From: an uncultured Coriobacteriaceae bacterium
Lineage (GTDB): Bacteria; Actinomycetota; Coriobacteriia; Coriobacteriales; QAMH01
NCBI GenBank assembly: GCA_902796975.1
Contig: CADBRF010000211.1
Span: 1 to 10,172, forward strand
DNA: 10,172 bases
Direction: 5' to 3'
Positions 1 through 7,687 of the stretch are shown here, one piece after another. The notes below the pieces were generated by a model that saw nothing but the letters and a program-made list of their open reading frames with translations, made no database searches and was not told the origin of the DNA. The position numbers and the translations under genes are program-made. Within the stretch, counting starts at the first letter, position 1. The number at the start of each line of letters is the position of its first letter.

Positions 1-749
1 ACACGCGCGAGGTTATCGAGGGCTTTGCCGCAGAGGGCAAGATTCCCATCACCTATGTCTACCAGGAAAATGGGGGCAAGGCGCGCGCCCACAACCGGGG
101 TGTGGATTTGTGCCAGAACGAGCTCTTCTTTTGTGTCGATTCCGACGATACACTCACGCCCGACGCCGTCTCCTCGGTGCTCGACTTCTGGGCTCAGCGC
201 AAAACGGACCCCACATGCGCTGGCATCGTCGCTCTCCGCGGTCATGACTCCCGCAAGCCGCTGGGAACCTGGTTCCCCGAGGAGCTGGAAACCACGACAC
301 TTTGGGACCTCTACTACAAGCAGGGGCACAAGGGCGATGTCGCGCTTGTCTACCGCACGGAAATCCTTCGCCAGTTCCCTTTCGAGGTGGAACCGGGAGA
401 GAAGTTCATCGCGGAGCCGTCGGTCTACCATCAGATTGACCAGGAATACAACCTGGCTGTCCTGCACAAGGTCATTTGGATCTGCGAGTACCTTCCAGAT
501 GGCTACACCCAGAACGTGCGCAAGATCACGCGCGAGAACCCCCGTGGCTACCTGCGCACCAAGCGCCAGTACATCGATTATTCGGATACCTTCCGGCTCA
601 AGCTGGAGAACACCACGCTCTGTCTTGTGGGCGCCTACTTTGCCCATTGCTTTGGAGAGACCTTCCGGAGTCTGCCCAGCAAGGGGGTGGGCGTGATTGC
701 AGCCCCTCTCGCCTGGGTGCTGTGCCATACTGTCTACCGCGGAAACTAA
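1..749 (+). CDS. Family 2 glycosyltransferase, 5' end outside window
   Basis: The reading frame is open from base 3 to a TAA at 747-749, leaving 248 visible residues of a protein whose N-terminus lies upstream. The sequence shows the middle and end of a GT-A fold: the QENGGKARAHNRG stretch near bases 61-102 is typical of family 2 enzymes just before the metal-binding motif, and the DxD-type motif DSDD lies at bases 138-149. The family transfers a sugar from a nucleotide donor onto a growing, usually lipid-linked, glycan on the inner face of the membrane. The last 30 or so residues are hydrophobic (VIAAPLAWVLCHTVY), perhaps a membrane-associating tail. A LicD gene starts 51 bases downstream on the same strand, with a flippase after it, so a role in surface polysaccharide assembly is inferred. 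Donor and acceptor cannot be told from sequence. Confidence 0.88.
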   Translation, partial: TREVIEGFAAEGKIPITYVYQENGGKARAHNRGVDLCQNELFFCVDSDDTLTPDAVSSVLDFWAQRKTDPTCAGIVALRGHDSRKPLGTWFPEELETTTLWDLYYKQGHKGDVALVYRTEILRQFPFEVEPGEKFIAEPSVYHQIDQEYNLAVLHKVIWICEYLPDGYTQNVRKITRENPRGYLRTKRQYIDYSDTFRLKLENTTLCLVGAYFAHCFGETFRSLPSKGVGVIAAPLAWVLCHTVYRGN

Positions 750-787
750 GCGTTTAATCTGCTCAACTCCATGAAGCAGGCACCACC

Positions 788-793
788 AGGAGG
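788..793 (+). promoter_or_regulatory. Ribosome binding site deciding the first LicD start
   Basis: A perfect AGGAGG lies 7 bases before the ATG at 801. The in-frame ATG at 771 has no comparable site and would place this motif inside the coding region, so 801 is chosen as the start. Confidence 0.8.
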
Positions 794-800
794 CGTTTTC

Positions 801-1682
801 ATGCGTGAACTCAACCTTGAGGAGATTCAGGCTATCGAGCTTGATATTCTGACCTTCTTCGCCGATATATGCGAACGGCACGGCCTGGACTATTTCCTTG
901 CCTATGGTACCCTTATCGGCGCTATGCGGCATGAGGGCTTCATCCCCTGGGACGACGATATTGACGTCTGCATGCCCCGTGCCGATTATGAGAAGCTCTG
1001 GGAGGTTTCTCGCGAAGAGGAGTTTGCCCCCTACAAGCTCGTTTCATATCGGGACAAGTCTTCGATTTACTCCTTCTTCAAGCTGGTGGACACGCGGACG
1101 CTCGTGCATGAGACCTATATCGCCGATCAGTACGAAACCGGCCTGTGGATTGACGTCTTTCCGCTGGACGCGTGCGAGCCCGACTCTGCCGAGTTCGCCG
1201 AAGCCAAGAAGGCAAACAACAGGCTCCAGCAGAAGCTCGAGCTTGCGGTGGGTGATGCCTCCCGTTCTGCCAGTACGGTTGGCAAAGTGGCAAAGACGCT
1301 GCTCAAACCCTATATCAAACATATGGACCCCTATGCCATCTCCGCTGAGATGGATAAGCTCGCGGCTGGTCTGGATGATTCCACTCGCGCGTCTGGAGAA
1401 GTGCGCTTCTATGCCGAGATGCCCGATGCGGTTGGCATGGGAGACTTGCCCCTGCCTGCGGAGAACCTCTTCCCGACGACGTTTGCGTCTTTCGAAGGCA
1501 AACAGCTTCGCGTGCCGTGCGACGCCGATGCCATCCTGACTCTCTGGTACAAGAGCTGGCGAAAGGTGCCGGCTCCGGAAGATCGTCCCGCCTCTCACGC
1601 TCTCGATGTATTCTGGGTAGCAGAAGAGCCGTTCGATTATGCAACCACTGAACATACCCGCGCCGATTCTGCAGGCGTCTAA
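801..1682 (+). CDS. LicD-family phosphotransferase (first copy)
   Basis: This 293-residue protein has the hallmark LicD block near its N-terminus: GTLIGAMRHEGFIPWDDDID at residues 36-55, with the acidic DDDID cluster (51-55) expected to bind metal. WIDVFPLD follows at 116-123. LicD proteins have a nucleotidyltransferase-like fold. The known members transfer phosphocholine (pneumococcal LicD) or ribitol phosphate (fukutin relatives) onto glycans; which group is moved here is not visible. No choline kinase or cytidylyltransferase gene is in the window. The C-terminal end has LWYKSWRKVP where the second copy in this locus has the more usual WYGDYMKLP form. The start at 801 follows an AGGAGG box; an in-frame ATG at 771 is less likely. 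The gene is 51 bases after the glycosyltransferase and 30 bases before the flippase, consistent with one operon for a decorated surface polymer. No signal peptide is seen, so it is probably cytoplasmic. Confidence 0.9.
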   Translation: MRELNLEEIQAIELDILTFFADICERHGLDYFLAYGTLIGAMRHEGFIPWDDDIDVCMPRADYEKLWEVSREEEFAPYKLVSYRDKSSIYSFFKLVDTRTLVHETYIADQYETGLWIDVFPLDACEPDSAEFAEAKKANNRLQQKLELAVGDASRSASTVGKVAKTLLKPYIKHMDPYAISAEMDKLAAGLDDSTRASGEVRFYAEMPDAVGMGDLPLPAENLFPTTFASFEGKQLRVPCDADAILTLWYKSWRKVPAPEDRPASHALDVFWVAEEPFDYATTEHTRADSAGV

Positions 1683-1712
1683 TCTCTGCAACCCGAGCGA
1701 AAGCTAGTGCCG

Positions 1713-2930
1713 ATGTCCGGTCTTTCCATGAAGACGAATATGCTTTGGAACTCTGTCGGGTCCATCATCCGGCTGGGCTGCAACTGGCTTATCACCGTCT
1801 TTGTCGTGCGGCTTTCCAGCGGTTTTGATGCCGCCGGTGCGCTTTCGCTCGCCATGACCGTCTCGAGCATGGTCATGCCCTTCGCCGAGTTCCGGCTCCG
1901 CACGGTTCAGGTTACCGATGTGCATGGCGAGCGCTCTTCTGGGGAATACATCGGTCTCCGCGTGCTCACCACCTTCCTCTCCTTCGCTGTGGGTGCCATC
2001 TATGCGCTCGTCACCTGCGCGACCGGCGTGCTCCCTGTCGTCTTCCTCTATCTCGTCTTTCAGCTCATAGCCAACTTCATTGAGGGCTTTCACGCCATAG
2101 ACCAGCGCAATATGCGCATGGACTACATCGGCAGGTCCTACATCATGCAGGGCGTGGGCAACCTCGGGTTCTTCTGCCTTGTGCTCGGCTTCACCAACTC
2201 GCTTGAGCTTGCGGTTATCGCCATGTGCGCATCCACGCTCGCCATCCTCGTCTTCTACGACATTCCCCGGGCCCGGCAATTTGAGATGGTCAAGCCTGTC
2301 ATCGAGTGGAAGCGCGCGGCAAAGACCCTTCTCCAGCTGTTGCCACTCGTCTTCGCCCAGGTCTGCAGTACGGCAGTTGTGGCGGTTCCCAAGCAGTACC
2401 TCGCCGCATCGCTCGGGCAGGCAGCGCTCGGCATCTACTCCTCGGTTGCCGCGCCGACAGTTATCGTCCAGATGGGCGCCACCTATATTTACAGCCCGCT
2501 TATCGGCGTCTTTGCGGAGAAGTTCGCGGATGATAAGAAATCTGCGCTCAAGCTGCTTGCCAAGACCTCGCTCGGCATAGTTGCCGTTGGACTTGTCTGC
2601 TCCATCGGCTTCTTTTTCTTCGGCGAGCCTATTCTTGCCCTGCTCTTCGGTAACGGCATCGAGGAGTACACCTACCTGCTCCAGCCTGCCATTCTCTGTG
2701 CCTTCGTGACGGCGTTCGCGTGGTTCATGAACGACCTCTTGCTCGCCGTGCGCGATTTCAAGGCGAGTTTTGCAGGCAACATGATCGCCTCGCTTGTGAC
2801 TCTCGTGAGCTCGGCTGCCTTTATCCAGCTCTTCGGCATGAATGGCGTGAGCTTTGTGGGTGCGTTCGCCTACGATGTAGGCGTTCTCTCGCTCGGCATC
2901 TTTCTCGCACGCGATTATCGCAAGCTCTAG
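1713..2930 (+). CDS. Polysaccharide flippase, Wzx/MATE-fold (MOP superfamily) transporter
   Basis: This is an integral membrane protein of about 405 residues with roughly 12 hydrophobic segments by eye, distributed along its whole length. The first is SIIRLGCNWLITVFVVRLSS, followed by a second helix (AGALSLAMTVSSMVMP) and a basic loop (RLRTVQVTDVHGERSS). This arrangement matches the Wzx-like branch of the MOP/MATE flippases, which move undecaprenyl-linked oligosaccharides across the cytoplasmic membrane. The position between a glycosyltransferase, a LicD and another LicD fits export of a modified surface glycan unit. The start is uncertain: GTG 1707, ATG 1713 and ATG 1728 are in frame. I prefer 1713 because a weak GAGCGAAAG box lies about 9 bases upstream. 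The family usually begins close to the MKTNMLWNSVGS segment, so 1728 remains possible. The stop is TAG at 2928-2930. Confidence 0.88.
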   Translation: MSGLSMKTNMLWNSVGSIIRLGCNWLITVFVVRLSSGFDAAGALSLAMTVSSMVMPFAEFRLRTVQVTDVHGERSSGEYIGLRVLTTFLSFAVGAIYALVTCATGVLPVVFLYLVFQLIANFIEGFHAIDQRNMRMDYIGRSYIMQGVGNLGFFCLVLGFTNSLELAVIAMCASTLAILVFYDIPRARQFEMVKPVIEWKRAAKTLLQLLPLVFAQVCSTAVVAVPKQYLAASLGQAALGIYSSVAAPTVIVQMGATYIYSPLIGVFAEKFADDKKSALKLLAKTSLGIVAVGLVCSIGFFFFGEPILALLFGNGIEEYTYLLQPAILCAFVTAFAWFMNDLLLAVRDFKASFAGNMIASLVTLVSSAAFIQLFGMNGVSFVGAFAYDVGVLSLGIFLARDYRKL

Positions 2931-3071
2931 GCACTGGCGGTGTGTTCTGGCACGCTCCTTTTCGGCCGCCAACGGTAGTTGCAATCTTCCAGTATATGCA
3001 AACCGCGCTGCTATTTGCGGTTCGATATTCATGTTTTCTCGGTCTGCTCTCGTTTCGTCATCACCGAATCA

Positions 3072-3100
3072 ACGTTATTTCATGCGAATTGGGGTACTAT
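3072..3100 (+). promoter_or_regulatory. Possible promoter for the second LicD gene
   Basis: TACTAT at 3095-3100 resembles a -10 box and sits 35 bases before the chosen start in a locally AT-rich part of a 204-base gap. No good -35 box is seen at 16-18 bases spacing. A small inverted repeat AACCGC/GCGGTT (3001-3006/3017-3022) lies further upstream without a T-tract. The assignment is tentative. Confidence 0.3.
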
Positions 3101-3134
3101 AGCTGCAATACGTTTGGGGGAGATGGAGAGCTCG

Positions 3135-4004
3135 ATGGTCGAGGAAGGCCCGTATCCTGCGGGCGTGCTTCAGCGCTTGCAAGACGTGGAACGCGACATT
3201 CTGGCTGTCGTGGACGTCTTGTGCCGCGAGCACGGCATCACATATTTTCTCGATAGCGGGACGTGTCTTGGAGCAGTGCGCAATGGCGGATTCATCCCGT
3301 GGGATGATGATATAGACATTGGCATGCCCTGGGACGACTATAAGCGTTTCTGCGAGATCGCTCCCCATGCTCTTCCCGAAGGCTATTCGCTTCATACCAT
3401 CGATAACAGCGAGAATTTCTCCGCCCTCTGGGCCAAGGTCTACAAGGATGGCACGCGCTTCCTGGATGCTTCGGCGGTAGAAGCGGGCAGTGACCAGGGC
3501 ATTTTCATCGACGTCTTTCCCTATTGCCGTCTGGCTGCAGACCCTCGCATTGCGAAGAAGCAGATGAAGCAGGCGGCGTTCTGGCAGCGCATGTCCTATC
3601 TCAAGGCCTTCGCGCATCCCAAGATTCCCCAGAAGGCGCAGTTCCGTTCGTTGCTTTCGGGGCTGTGTGTCGTGGCCCACCACACCATTGCCCACTTTTG
3701 GAGCTACGAGACCATGCGCGATAAGCAGGAGCAACTCTTCGAAGGCCATGAAACTGGCGATGACTGGTGCTGCCTTTCCTATACGCTCTTCGGGGCGCAG
3801 AAAGGGGAAGACCTGTTCCCCACGGCGGATATCGAATTCGATGGCATGAAGTTGCTCGGACCCCACAACCCCGATGGATATCTTCGCGCCTGGTATGGCG
3901 ATTACATGAAGCTGCCGCCTGCAAAGGACCGTTTCACCCATGCGCCGGTTATTCTCGATTTTGGCGATGGCGTCAACATAATGGAGCAGAGGCAAACAGA
4001 CTAG
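3135..4004 (+). CDS. LicD-family phosphotransferase (second copy)
   Basis: This 289-residue LicD protein is clearly related to, but well diverged from, the one at 801-1682. It carries GTCLGAVRNGGFIPWDDDID at residues 42-61, with the acidic DDDID cluster (57-61), then GIFIDVFPY at 122-130 and WYGDYMKLP near the C-terminus, the usual LicD layout. The likely role is transfer of a phospho-alcohol group to a surface glycan, on a different acceptor or position from the first LicD; this is inferred, and the donor is unknown. The frame stays open back to a TTG at 2979, but that extension is low-complexity and unlike the family. ATG 3135 has GGAG at 3125-3128 with good spacing, whereas the box before ATG 3123 touches the start codon. 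The gap from the flippase is 204 bases, so it may be transcribed separately. The stop is TAG at 4002-4004. Confidence 0.88.
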   Translation: MVEEGPYPAGVLQRLQDVERDILAVVDVLCREHGITYFLDSGTCLGAVRNGGFIPWDDDIDIGMPWDDYKRFCEIAPHALPEGYSLHTIDNSENFSALWAKVYKDGTRFLDASAVEAGSDQGIFIDVFPYCRLAADPRIAKKQMKQAAFWQRMSYLKAFAHPKIPQKAQFRSLLSGLCVVAHHTIAHFWSYETMRDKQEQLFEGHETGDDWCCLSYTLFGAQKGEDLFPTADIEFDGMKLLGPHNPDGYLRAWYGDYMKLPPAKDRFTHAPVILDFGDGVNIMEQRQTD

Positions 4005-4020
4005 CGCACCGCGCCGCACT

Positions 4021-4046
4021 GCAAGCGCTTTCGGCATCTCGCTTGC
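4021..4046 (+). terminator. Hairpin after the second LicD gene, possible terminator
   Basis: GCAAGCG (4021-4027) and CGCTTGC (4040-4046) form a perfect 7-bp stem with a 12-base loop, starting 17 bases after the LicD stop. No T-run follows, so intrinsic termination is uncertain. Confidence 0.3.
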
Positions 4047-4070
4047 CCGAGCGTGGGATACAGGGCGATT

Positions 4071-4081
4071 TGCTATAGAAT
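4071..4081 (+). promoter_or_regulatory. Extended -10 promoter for the ACT-domain gene
   Basis: TGCTATAGAAT contains TG-N-TATAGA, an extended -10 element, 75 bases before the ATG at 4157. TAGAAT at 4076-4081 is an overlapping alternative. No -35 box is seen at normal spacing, which extended -10 promoters can tolerate. Confidence 0.45.
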
Positions 4082-4156
4082 GCAATCGTTGGAGAACAGA
4101 GAAACCGCGGTGCTGCGCGCTGGGCCGCTGCATTCGGTTCACGTGAAAGGATAGCC

Positions 4157-4435
4157 ATGAAACCCATGAAGACTGTTGTCTCCGTGCTCGGCAAGGACCG
4201 CACGGGCGTTGTCGCCACCGTGGCAACGACGCTCACCGAATGCGGCGCGAATATCGACGACATCCGTCAGAACGTGCTCGAAAACATCTTCAGCATGACC
4301 ATGCTCGTCACGCTCGATGAGGACGTGGCGACCTTCAACGAGGTGCAGGAGAAGCTTGCAAAGAACGCAGAGAAGCTCTCCATGCAGATTACGATTCAAC
4401 GCCAGGACGTTCTCGACTTCATGTACAACGTCTGA
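4157..4435 (+). CDS. Stand-alone ACT-domain protein, UPF0237 type
   Basis: This 92-residue protein is essentially one ACT domain. It opens with VVSVLGKDRTGVVATVATTL (residues 7-26), where GKDRTG is the ligand-loop signature of the UPF0237/ACT_6 group, and continues with ANIDDIRQNVLENIFSMTM and a C-terminal helix. ACT domains bind small ligands, mostly amino acids, and usually regulate a partner. The ligand and partner are unknown here. An AAAGGA box at 4145-4150 supports ATG 4157; ATG 4166 is the other option. The gene has its own promoter-like element and is followed by hairpins, so it looks monocistronic. In many bacteria this family is encoded just before a UPF0210 (PFL-like) gene. Here the next gene is iorB on the opposite strand, so that partner is absent from this position. 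Confidence 0.88.
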   Translation: MKPMKTVVSVLGKDRTGVVATVATTLTECGANIDDIRQNVLENIFSMTMLVTLDEDVATFNEVQEKLAKNAEKLSMQITIQRQDVLDFMYNV

Positions 4436-4462
4436 GCCCTATTCCGTCATAAACGTCTTGAC

Positions 4463-4487
4463 GCTGCATGAGCATGTGCCATGCAGC
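4463..4487 (+). other. Hairpin just downstream of the ACT gene
   Basis: GCTGCATG (4463-4470) pairs perfectly with CATGCAGC (4480-4487) around a 9-base loop, 28 bases after the ACT stop. It has no T-run on either strand. It may stabilise the 3' end of the ACT mRNA or help termination. Confidence 0.4.
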
Positions 4488-4509
4488 CGAACAACTTGAG
4501 ACCAACGAA

Positions 4510-4563
4510 ATGCCCCTTCCTCGTATGCCTTCTCAGGATCCGGGGGAGGGGCATCGTGTTCTT
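4510..4563. terminator. Intrinsic terminator shared by convergent ACT and iorB genes
   Basis: ATGCCCCTTCCTCG (4510-4523) pairs with CGGGGGAGGGGCAT (4541-4554): 14 bp with two G-U pairs and a 17-base loop that can fold further. On the + strand it is followed by CGTGTTCTTG and on the - strand by TTTCGTTGG, both only moderately T-rich. Its place between two convergent genes suggests it serves both. Confidence 0.65.
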
Positions 4564-4613
4564 GACTCTAGAAGCGCTGAGTGGTTCACGCCATGCCAGC
4601 AGCTTGTGATGTG

Positions 4614-5249
4614 CTAGGCGCCAAACACCAGGTCAATTGCCTTGAGGTTCATCGCGTGGAAGCGCTCTTTCACGCGGCCGCGGATGGCATCCTCCAGCGC
4701 CTCGCGCGTGCAGCCAATGGCGCCTGTCTTCACTGCGGCTGCCAAGAGCACGATGTTCAGCACGCGAGGCGAGCCGACTTGCTTGCAGATGGCGTCGCCG
4801 TCCACCTTGAGCACGGTTGCCGTGGGGAGTTCCTCAAGCCAGGCAAGGGCATCGGTACCGTCGTAGCTGCTGCGTTCCAGTGCTGCGCTTGGAGATTGCG
4901 TGGCGCGGGTGTTGACCACAATAAGCCCATCGGGCGCGAGGAAGTCGATGCAACGCACGGCCTCGCCCGGCTCGAACGCAATCATCACGTTTGCCGTGCC
5001 GCGGGGAACGAGCGGAGATTGCGGGTGGCCGCCGCGCACGTGGCTCATCACCGAGCCTCCGCGCTGGGCCATGCCAATGGTCTCTGCCGTCTTCACATGC
5101 TCGTTCTTGGCGAGGAGCATATCGGCGATGAGACGCGATGCAAGGACGTTGCCCTGACCGCCAACGCCGCAGATTACGCAGTTGAGAGGGCCGTTCTGCA
5201 AGGCCTTGTCCATGAGAGGGTAGGCGCCCTCGGGAACGGTATTGCTCAT
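4614..5249 (-). CDS. iorB: Indolepyruvate:ferredoxin oxidoreductase, beta subunit
   Basis: This 211-residue protein is the small, gamma-domain-type subunit of the 2-oxoacid:ferredoxin oxidoreductase family. It has CGVGGQGN at residues 27-34 (glycine-rich turn) and TAETIGMAQRGGSVMSHVRGG at 54-74, both typical of IorB. With IorA it oxidatively decarboxylates aryl pyruvates (indolepyruvate, phenylpyruvate, hydroxyphenylpyruvate, formed from aromatic amino acids by transamination) to aryl-acetyl-CoA, passing electrons to ferredoxin in the cytoplasm. The start at 5249 overlaps the iorA stop by one base (TAATG), and the GGAGAGGAG ribosome site lies inside the end of iorA, so translation is probably coupled. 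The frame continues upstream inside iorA but is not coding there. No aryl-acetate-CoA ligase gene (paaK type), sometimes found nearby, is present in the window. Confidence 0.93.
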   Translation of the reverse strand: MSNTVPEGAYPLMDKALQNGPLNCVICGVGGQGNVLASRLIADMLLAKNEHVKTAETIGMAQRGGSVMSHVRGGHPQSPLVPRGTANVMIAFEPGEAVRCIDFLAPDGLIVVNTRATQSPSAALERSSYDGTDALAWLEELPTATVLKVDGDAICKQVGSPRVLNIVLLAAAVKTGAIGCTREALEDAIRGRVKERFHAMNLKAIDLVFGA

Positions 5250-7198
5250 TACTCCTCTCCCTTCTCGATTGCGCCGGTGGGGCAGATGCTTCGGCAGAGC
5301 TGGCAGCCAAAGCAGAGCGTCTCGTCGATTTCCACCCTGCCGTCGCGGATGATGATGCCCGGGCAGCCAATCTGGTCGATGCACTTGTGGCATCCGATGC
5401 AGGTTTCCTGGTTGATGACAACAGGCGGATGCAGGGGCTTGGAAATGTTCACGCACGGCGATTTGAAGATAATCGCGCGCACGCCCGTCTTTTCGATTGC
5501 ATCGCGCACGGCTGCTTGAGCCGCCTCGGCATCGAGCGGGTTGACTGTGACATTGTCAACGCCCAGCGCGTCAAAGATGGCCGGAATGGAGACTGCCGAG
5601 CCATCGACTCCCATCATGGTGTGGCCGGTGCCTGGGTGGGGCTGCATGCCGGTCATTGCCGTGGTGGAGTTGTCGAGCACGCAGATGATGATGTCGTGTC
5701 GGTTGTAGACGGCGTTGATAACGCCGGTGATTCCGCTGGCAAAGAAGGTCGAATCGCCGATGAAGCTGAAGACAATCTTCTCGGGGTCGACTGTCTTTAT
5801 GCCTTGCGCGATGGTGATGTCTGCACCCATGCAGACGCAGGTGTCGACCATGTCGAGCGGGGCGGCATTACCCAAGGTATAACAGCCGATATCGCCGCAG
5901 AAGACAGCAGGGCGCTTGCCCACAGCTTTCTTGACCGCGTAGAAACTTGCCCGGTGCGGGCATCCGGCGCAGAGCACGGGCGGACGGGCCGGAATGGCTG
6001 GTTTCGGTGCTGTAGCGAGGTCCCCCGCGCTTGTGAAAGCAGCTTGCTCAGCGGGAATGCCCAGCAGGCCAGCCAGAACTTTTGTGACGTTTTCGACAGA
6101 CTGCTCGCCCGCGTAGGGGAGGGTTCCGTCGAGTTTGCCGTGGATGGTTCGCTTGAGATAGTCCTGCCCGCACAAGGACACGAGCTCGCGCTCGATAACG
6201 GGGTCGAGTTCCTCCACGACCAGAATCTCATCGCACATGTTGAGGAAGGACTGGGCCATCTTGACGGGGAAGGGGTAGGGTGTTGAAACTTTCATGATGG
6301 GCACGTCGGCACCCAGGCGTTCCAGCGCCTCGCGTACATAGTGGTAGGAGATGCCGCCACATGCCACGCCAAAGCTTGCCGCGTCCGAGGCCTTTCCAAG
6401 GTTCTGCCAGGAAGGGTCGTTATATGCCCGGCGCTTTCCCGACATCTCGATCCGGTTGGGATGATAGCTTTCGGCGAAATCTTCGGCCATCTGTGTTGCC
6501 CGGCGCTCGACCTTACCATGGTTCTCATAGCTCGTGCGTGGAAACACGACCCAGCGGAGCGTATCGCGCACGAAGCCCTCTGGCTTGGTTCGCCCCTCGT
6601 CCCAGCTCGGGTCGTTCTCGTCGACGTCAGCATGCTTGAACGCCTCCGCGGGCGCACAATCGGCGATGCCGCCGCGAGTCTTGACGGTGCCGCATGCATG
6701 GCAGATGCGGGTGGTGGGACGCAGGATAACCGGCGTGGAATACTTCTCTGAAATTTCAAAGGCGTCTTGGATCATCCCATAGCACTCGCCCGAACTTGAC
6801 GGGTCGAGCACGGGCACCTTTGAGAACTTGCCAAACGACCTCGTATCCTGCTCGGTCTGACTGGAAATGGGGCCGGGATCATCGGCAACAACCAGCACGA
6901 GGCCCGCCTTGACGCCAATGTAGGAGAGCGTCATGAGGGGGTCGCTCGCGACGTTGAGACCCACCTGCTTCATCGTGACCAGCGCGCGTGCGCCCGACCA
7001 GGAGGCGCCGATTGCCGCCTCGAGTGCAGCTTTTTCGTTGGTTGACCATTCCACGTGGATGGACCCGTCGTTTGCCTTGGCAACGGTTTCCAGAACCTCG
7101 GTTGAGGGGGTTCCGGGATATCCGGCAACAAAGCGCACGCCAGCATGGACGGCGCCCATGCCGATGGCCTCGTTGCCCATATAGAGATGTATTGTCAT
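5249..7198 (-). CDS. iorA: Indolepyruvate:ferredoxin oxidoreductase, alpha subunit
   Basis: This 649-residue protein has the complete IorA architecture. An N-terminal PorA-like domain contains YPGTPSTEVLE (27-37). A central linker domain ends at about residue 400. CAGCPHR (410-416) and GDIGCYTLG (435-443) open the thiamine-diphosphate domain, whose binding motif runs from GDS (481-483) to LDNSTTAMTG (508-517). Two C-terminal [4Fe-4S] ferredoxin motifs follow: Cys600, 603, 606, 612 and Cys629, 632, 635, 639. The enzyme decarboxylates aryl pyruvates with CoA and ferredoxin in amino-acid fermentation. Length is normal and no key residue is missing. ATG 7198 is chosen because an AAGGGA site lies just upstream and the MTIHLYMGNEAIG start fits the family; the frame remains open to 7291 without family-like sequence. 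It is transcribed from an extended -10 promoter at about 7249-7257 and is the first gene of iorAB. Confidence 0.95.
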   Translation of the reverse strand: MTIHLYMGNEAIGMGAVHAGVRFVAGYPGTPSTEVLETVAKANDGSIHVEWSTNEKAALEAAIGASWSGARALVTMKQVGLNVASDPLMTLSYIGVKAGLVLVVADDPGPISSQTEQDTRSFGKFSKVPVLDPSSSGECYGMIQDAFEISEKYSTPVILRPTTRICHACGTVKTRGGIADCAPAEAFKHADVDENDPSWDEGRTKPEGFVRDTLRWVVFPRTSYENHGKVERRATQMAEDFAESYHPNRIEMSGKRRAYNDPSWQNLGKASDAASFGVACGGISYHYVREALERLGADVPIMKVSTPYPFPVKMAQSFLNMCDEILVVEELDPVIERELVSLCGQDYLKRTIHGKLDGTLPYAGEQSVENVTKVLAGLLGIPAEQAAFTSAGDLATAPKPAIPARPPVLCAGCPHRASFYAVKKAVGKRPAVFCGDIGCYTLGNAAPLDMVDTCVCMGADITIAQGIKTVDPEKIVFSFIGDSTFFASGITGVINAVYNRHDIIICVLDNSTTAMTGMQPHPGTGHTMMGVDGSAVSIPAIFDALGVDNVTVNPLDAEAAQAAVRDAIEKTGVRAIIFKSPCVNISKPLHPPVVINQETCIGCHKCIDQIGCPGIIIRDGRVEIDETLCFGCQLCRSICPTGAIEKGEE

Positions 7199-7201
7199 GC
7201 T

Positions 7202-7244
7202 GTTCCCTTCGCTGGAACGGAGAAATGCCGCTCGGCAGCATTTC
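7202..7244 (-). promoter_or_regulatory. Structured 5' leader of iorA
   Basis: Read on the iorA strand, GAAATGC (7244-7238) pairs with GCATTTC (7228-7222), placing a 7-bp hairpin at the probable transcript 5' end. Next, GTTCC (7218-7214) pairs with GGAAC (7206-7202) around the 7-base loop AGCGAAG. The AAGGGA ribosome site lies partly in that loop and partly in the 3' arm, so this small stem could limit ribosome access. The pairings are seen directly; a regulatory role is inferred. Confidence 0.4.
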
Positions 7245-7248
7245 ACCC

Positions 7249-7257
7249 ATGATACCA
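7249..7257 (-). promoter_or_regulatory. Extended -10 promoter for iorAB
   Basis: On the - strand the sequence reads TGGTATCAT, an extended -10 element (TG-N-TATCAT), about 50 bases before the iorA start. TTGGGT lies 19 bases upstream as a weak -35 candidate. The core matches the thrC promoter over GCTGGTATNATGG. Confidence 0.55.
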
Positions 7258-7355
7258 GCTGCCAACACGAGCAACCCAAGTGCTTGCGCACGCGGGTTTA
7301 AGCGGCGCGCAGGCGTTTGTTTCGCTGGACTTAGCGCAACAACGCTCGAGAAATC

Positions 7356-7581
<226 letters not shown>

Positions 7582-7658
7582 TCTGTTGATACAAAAGCCG
7601 GCATTTCCATACCGCAGCAGCTTATTCCGTTCGGCTATCCGCCAGTTCAACGCACGGC

Positions 7659-7667
7659 TGGTATGAT
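7659..7667 (+). promoter_or_regulatory. Extended -10 promoter for thrC
   Basis: TGGTATGAT is an extended -10 element (TG-N-TATGAT), about 98 bases before the thrC ATG. No -35 box is seen at standard spacing. The surrounding GCTGGTATGATGG (7657-7669) matches the iorA promoter core except at one base. Confidence 0.55.
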
Positions 7668-7687
7668 GGAAACTGTCGTTACACTTG

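Noticed and set aside
1704..3032. 442-residue open frame on the - strand opposite the flippase
   Set aside because: It is the antisense shadow of a membrane-protein gene: very rich in charged residues and His, no recognisable domain, no ribosome site, while the + strand gives a coherent flippase.
2979..3134. Longer N-terminus for the second LicD from a TTG codon
   Set aside because: The added sequence is unlike the family and overlaps a possible promoter; a GGAG box supports 3135.
3075..4226. 383-residue open frame on the - strand opposite the second LicD
   Set aside because: Shadow frame produced by high-GC codon use; the + strand holds the LicD motifs.
4581..6286. Long + strand open frames opposite iorB and iorA
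   Set aside because: Shadows of iorAB with no domain features, while the - strand carries complete cofactor motifs.
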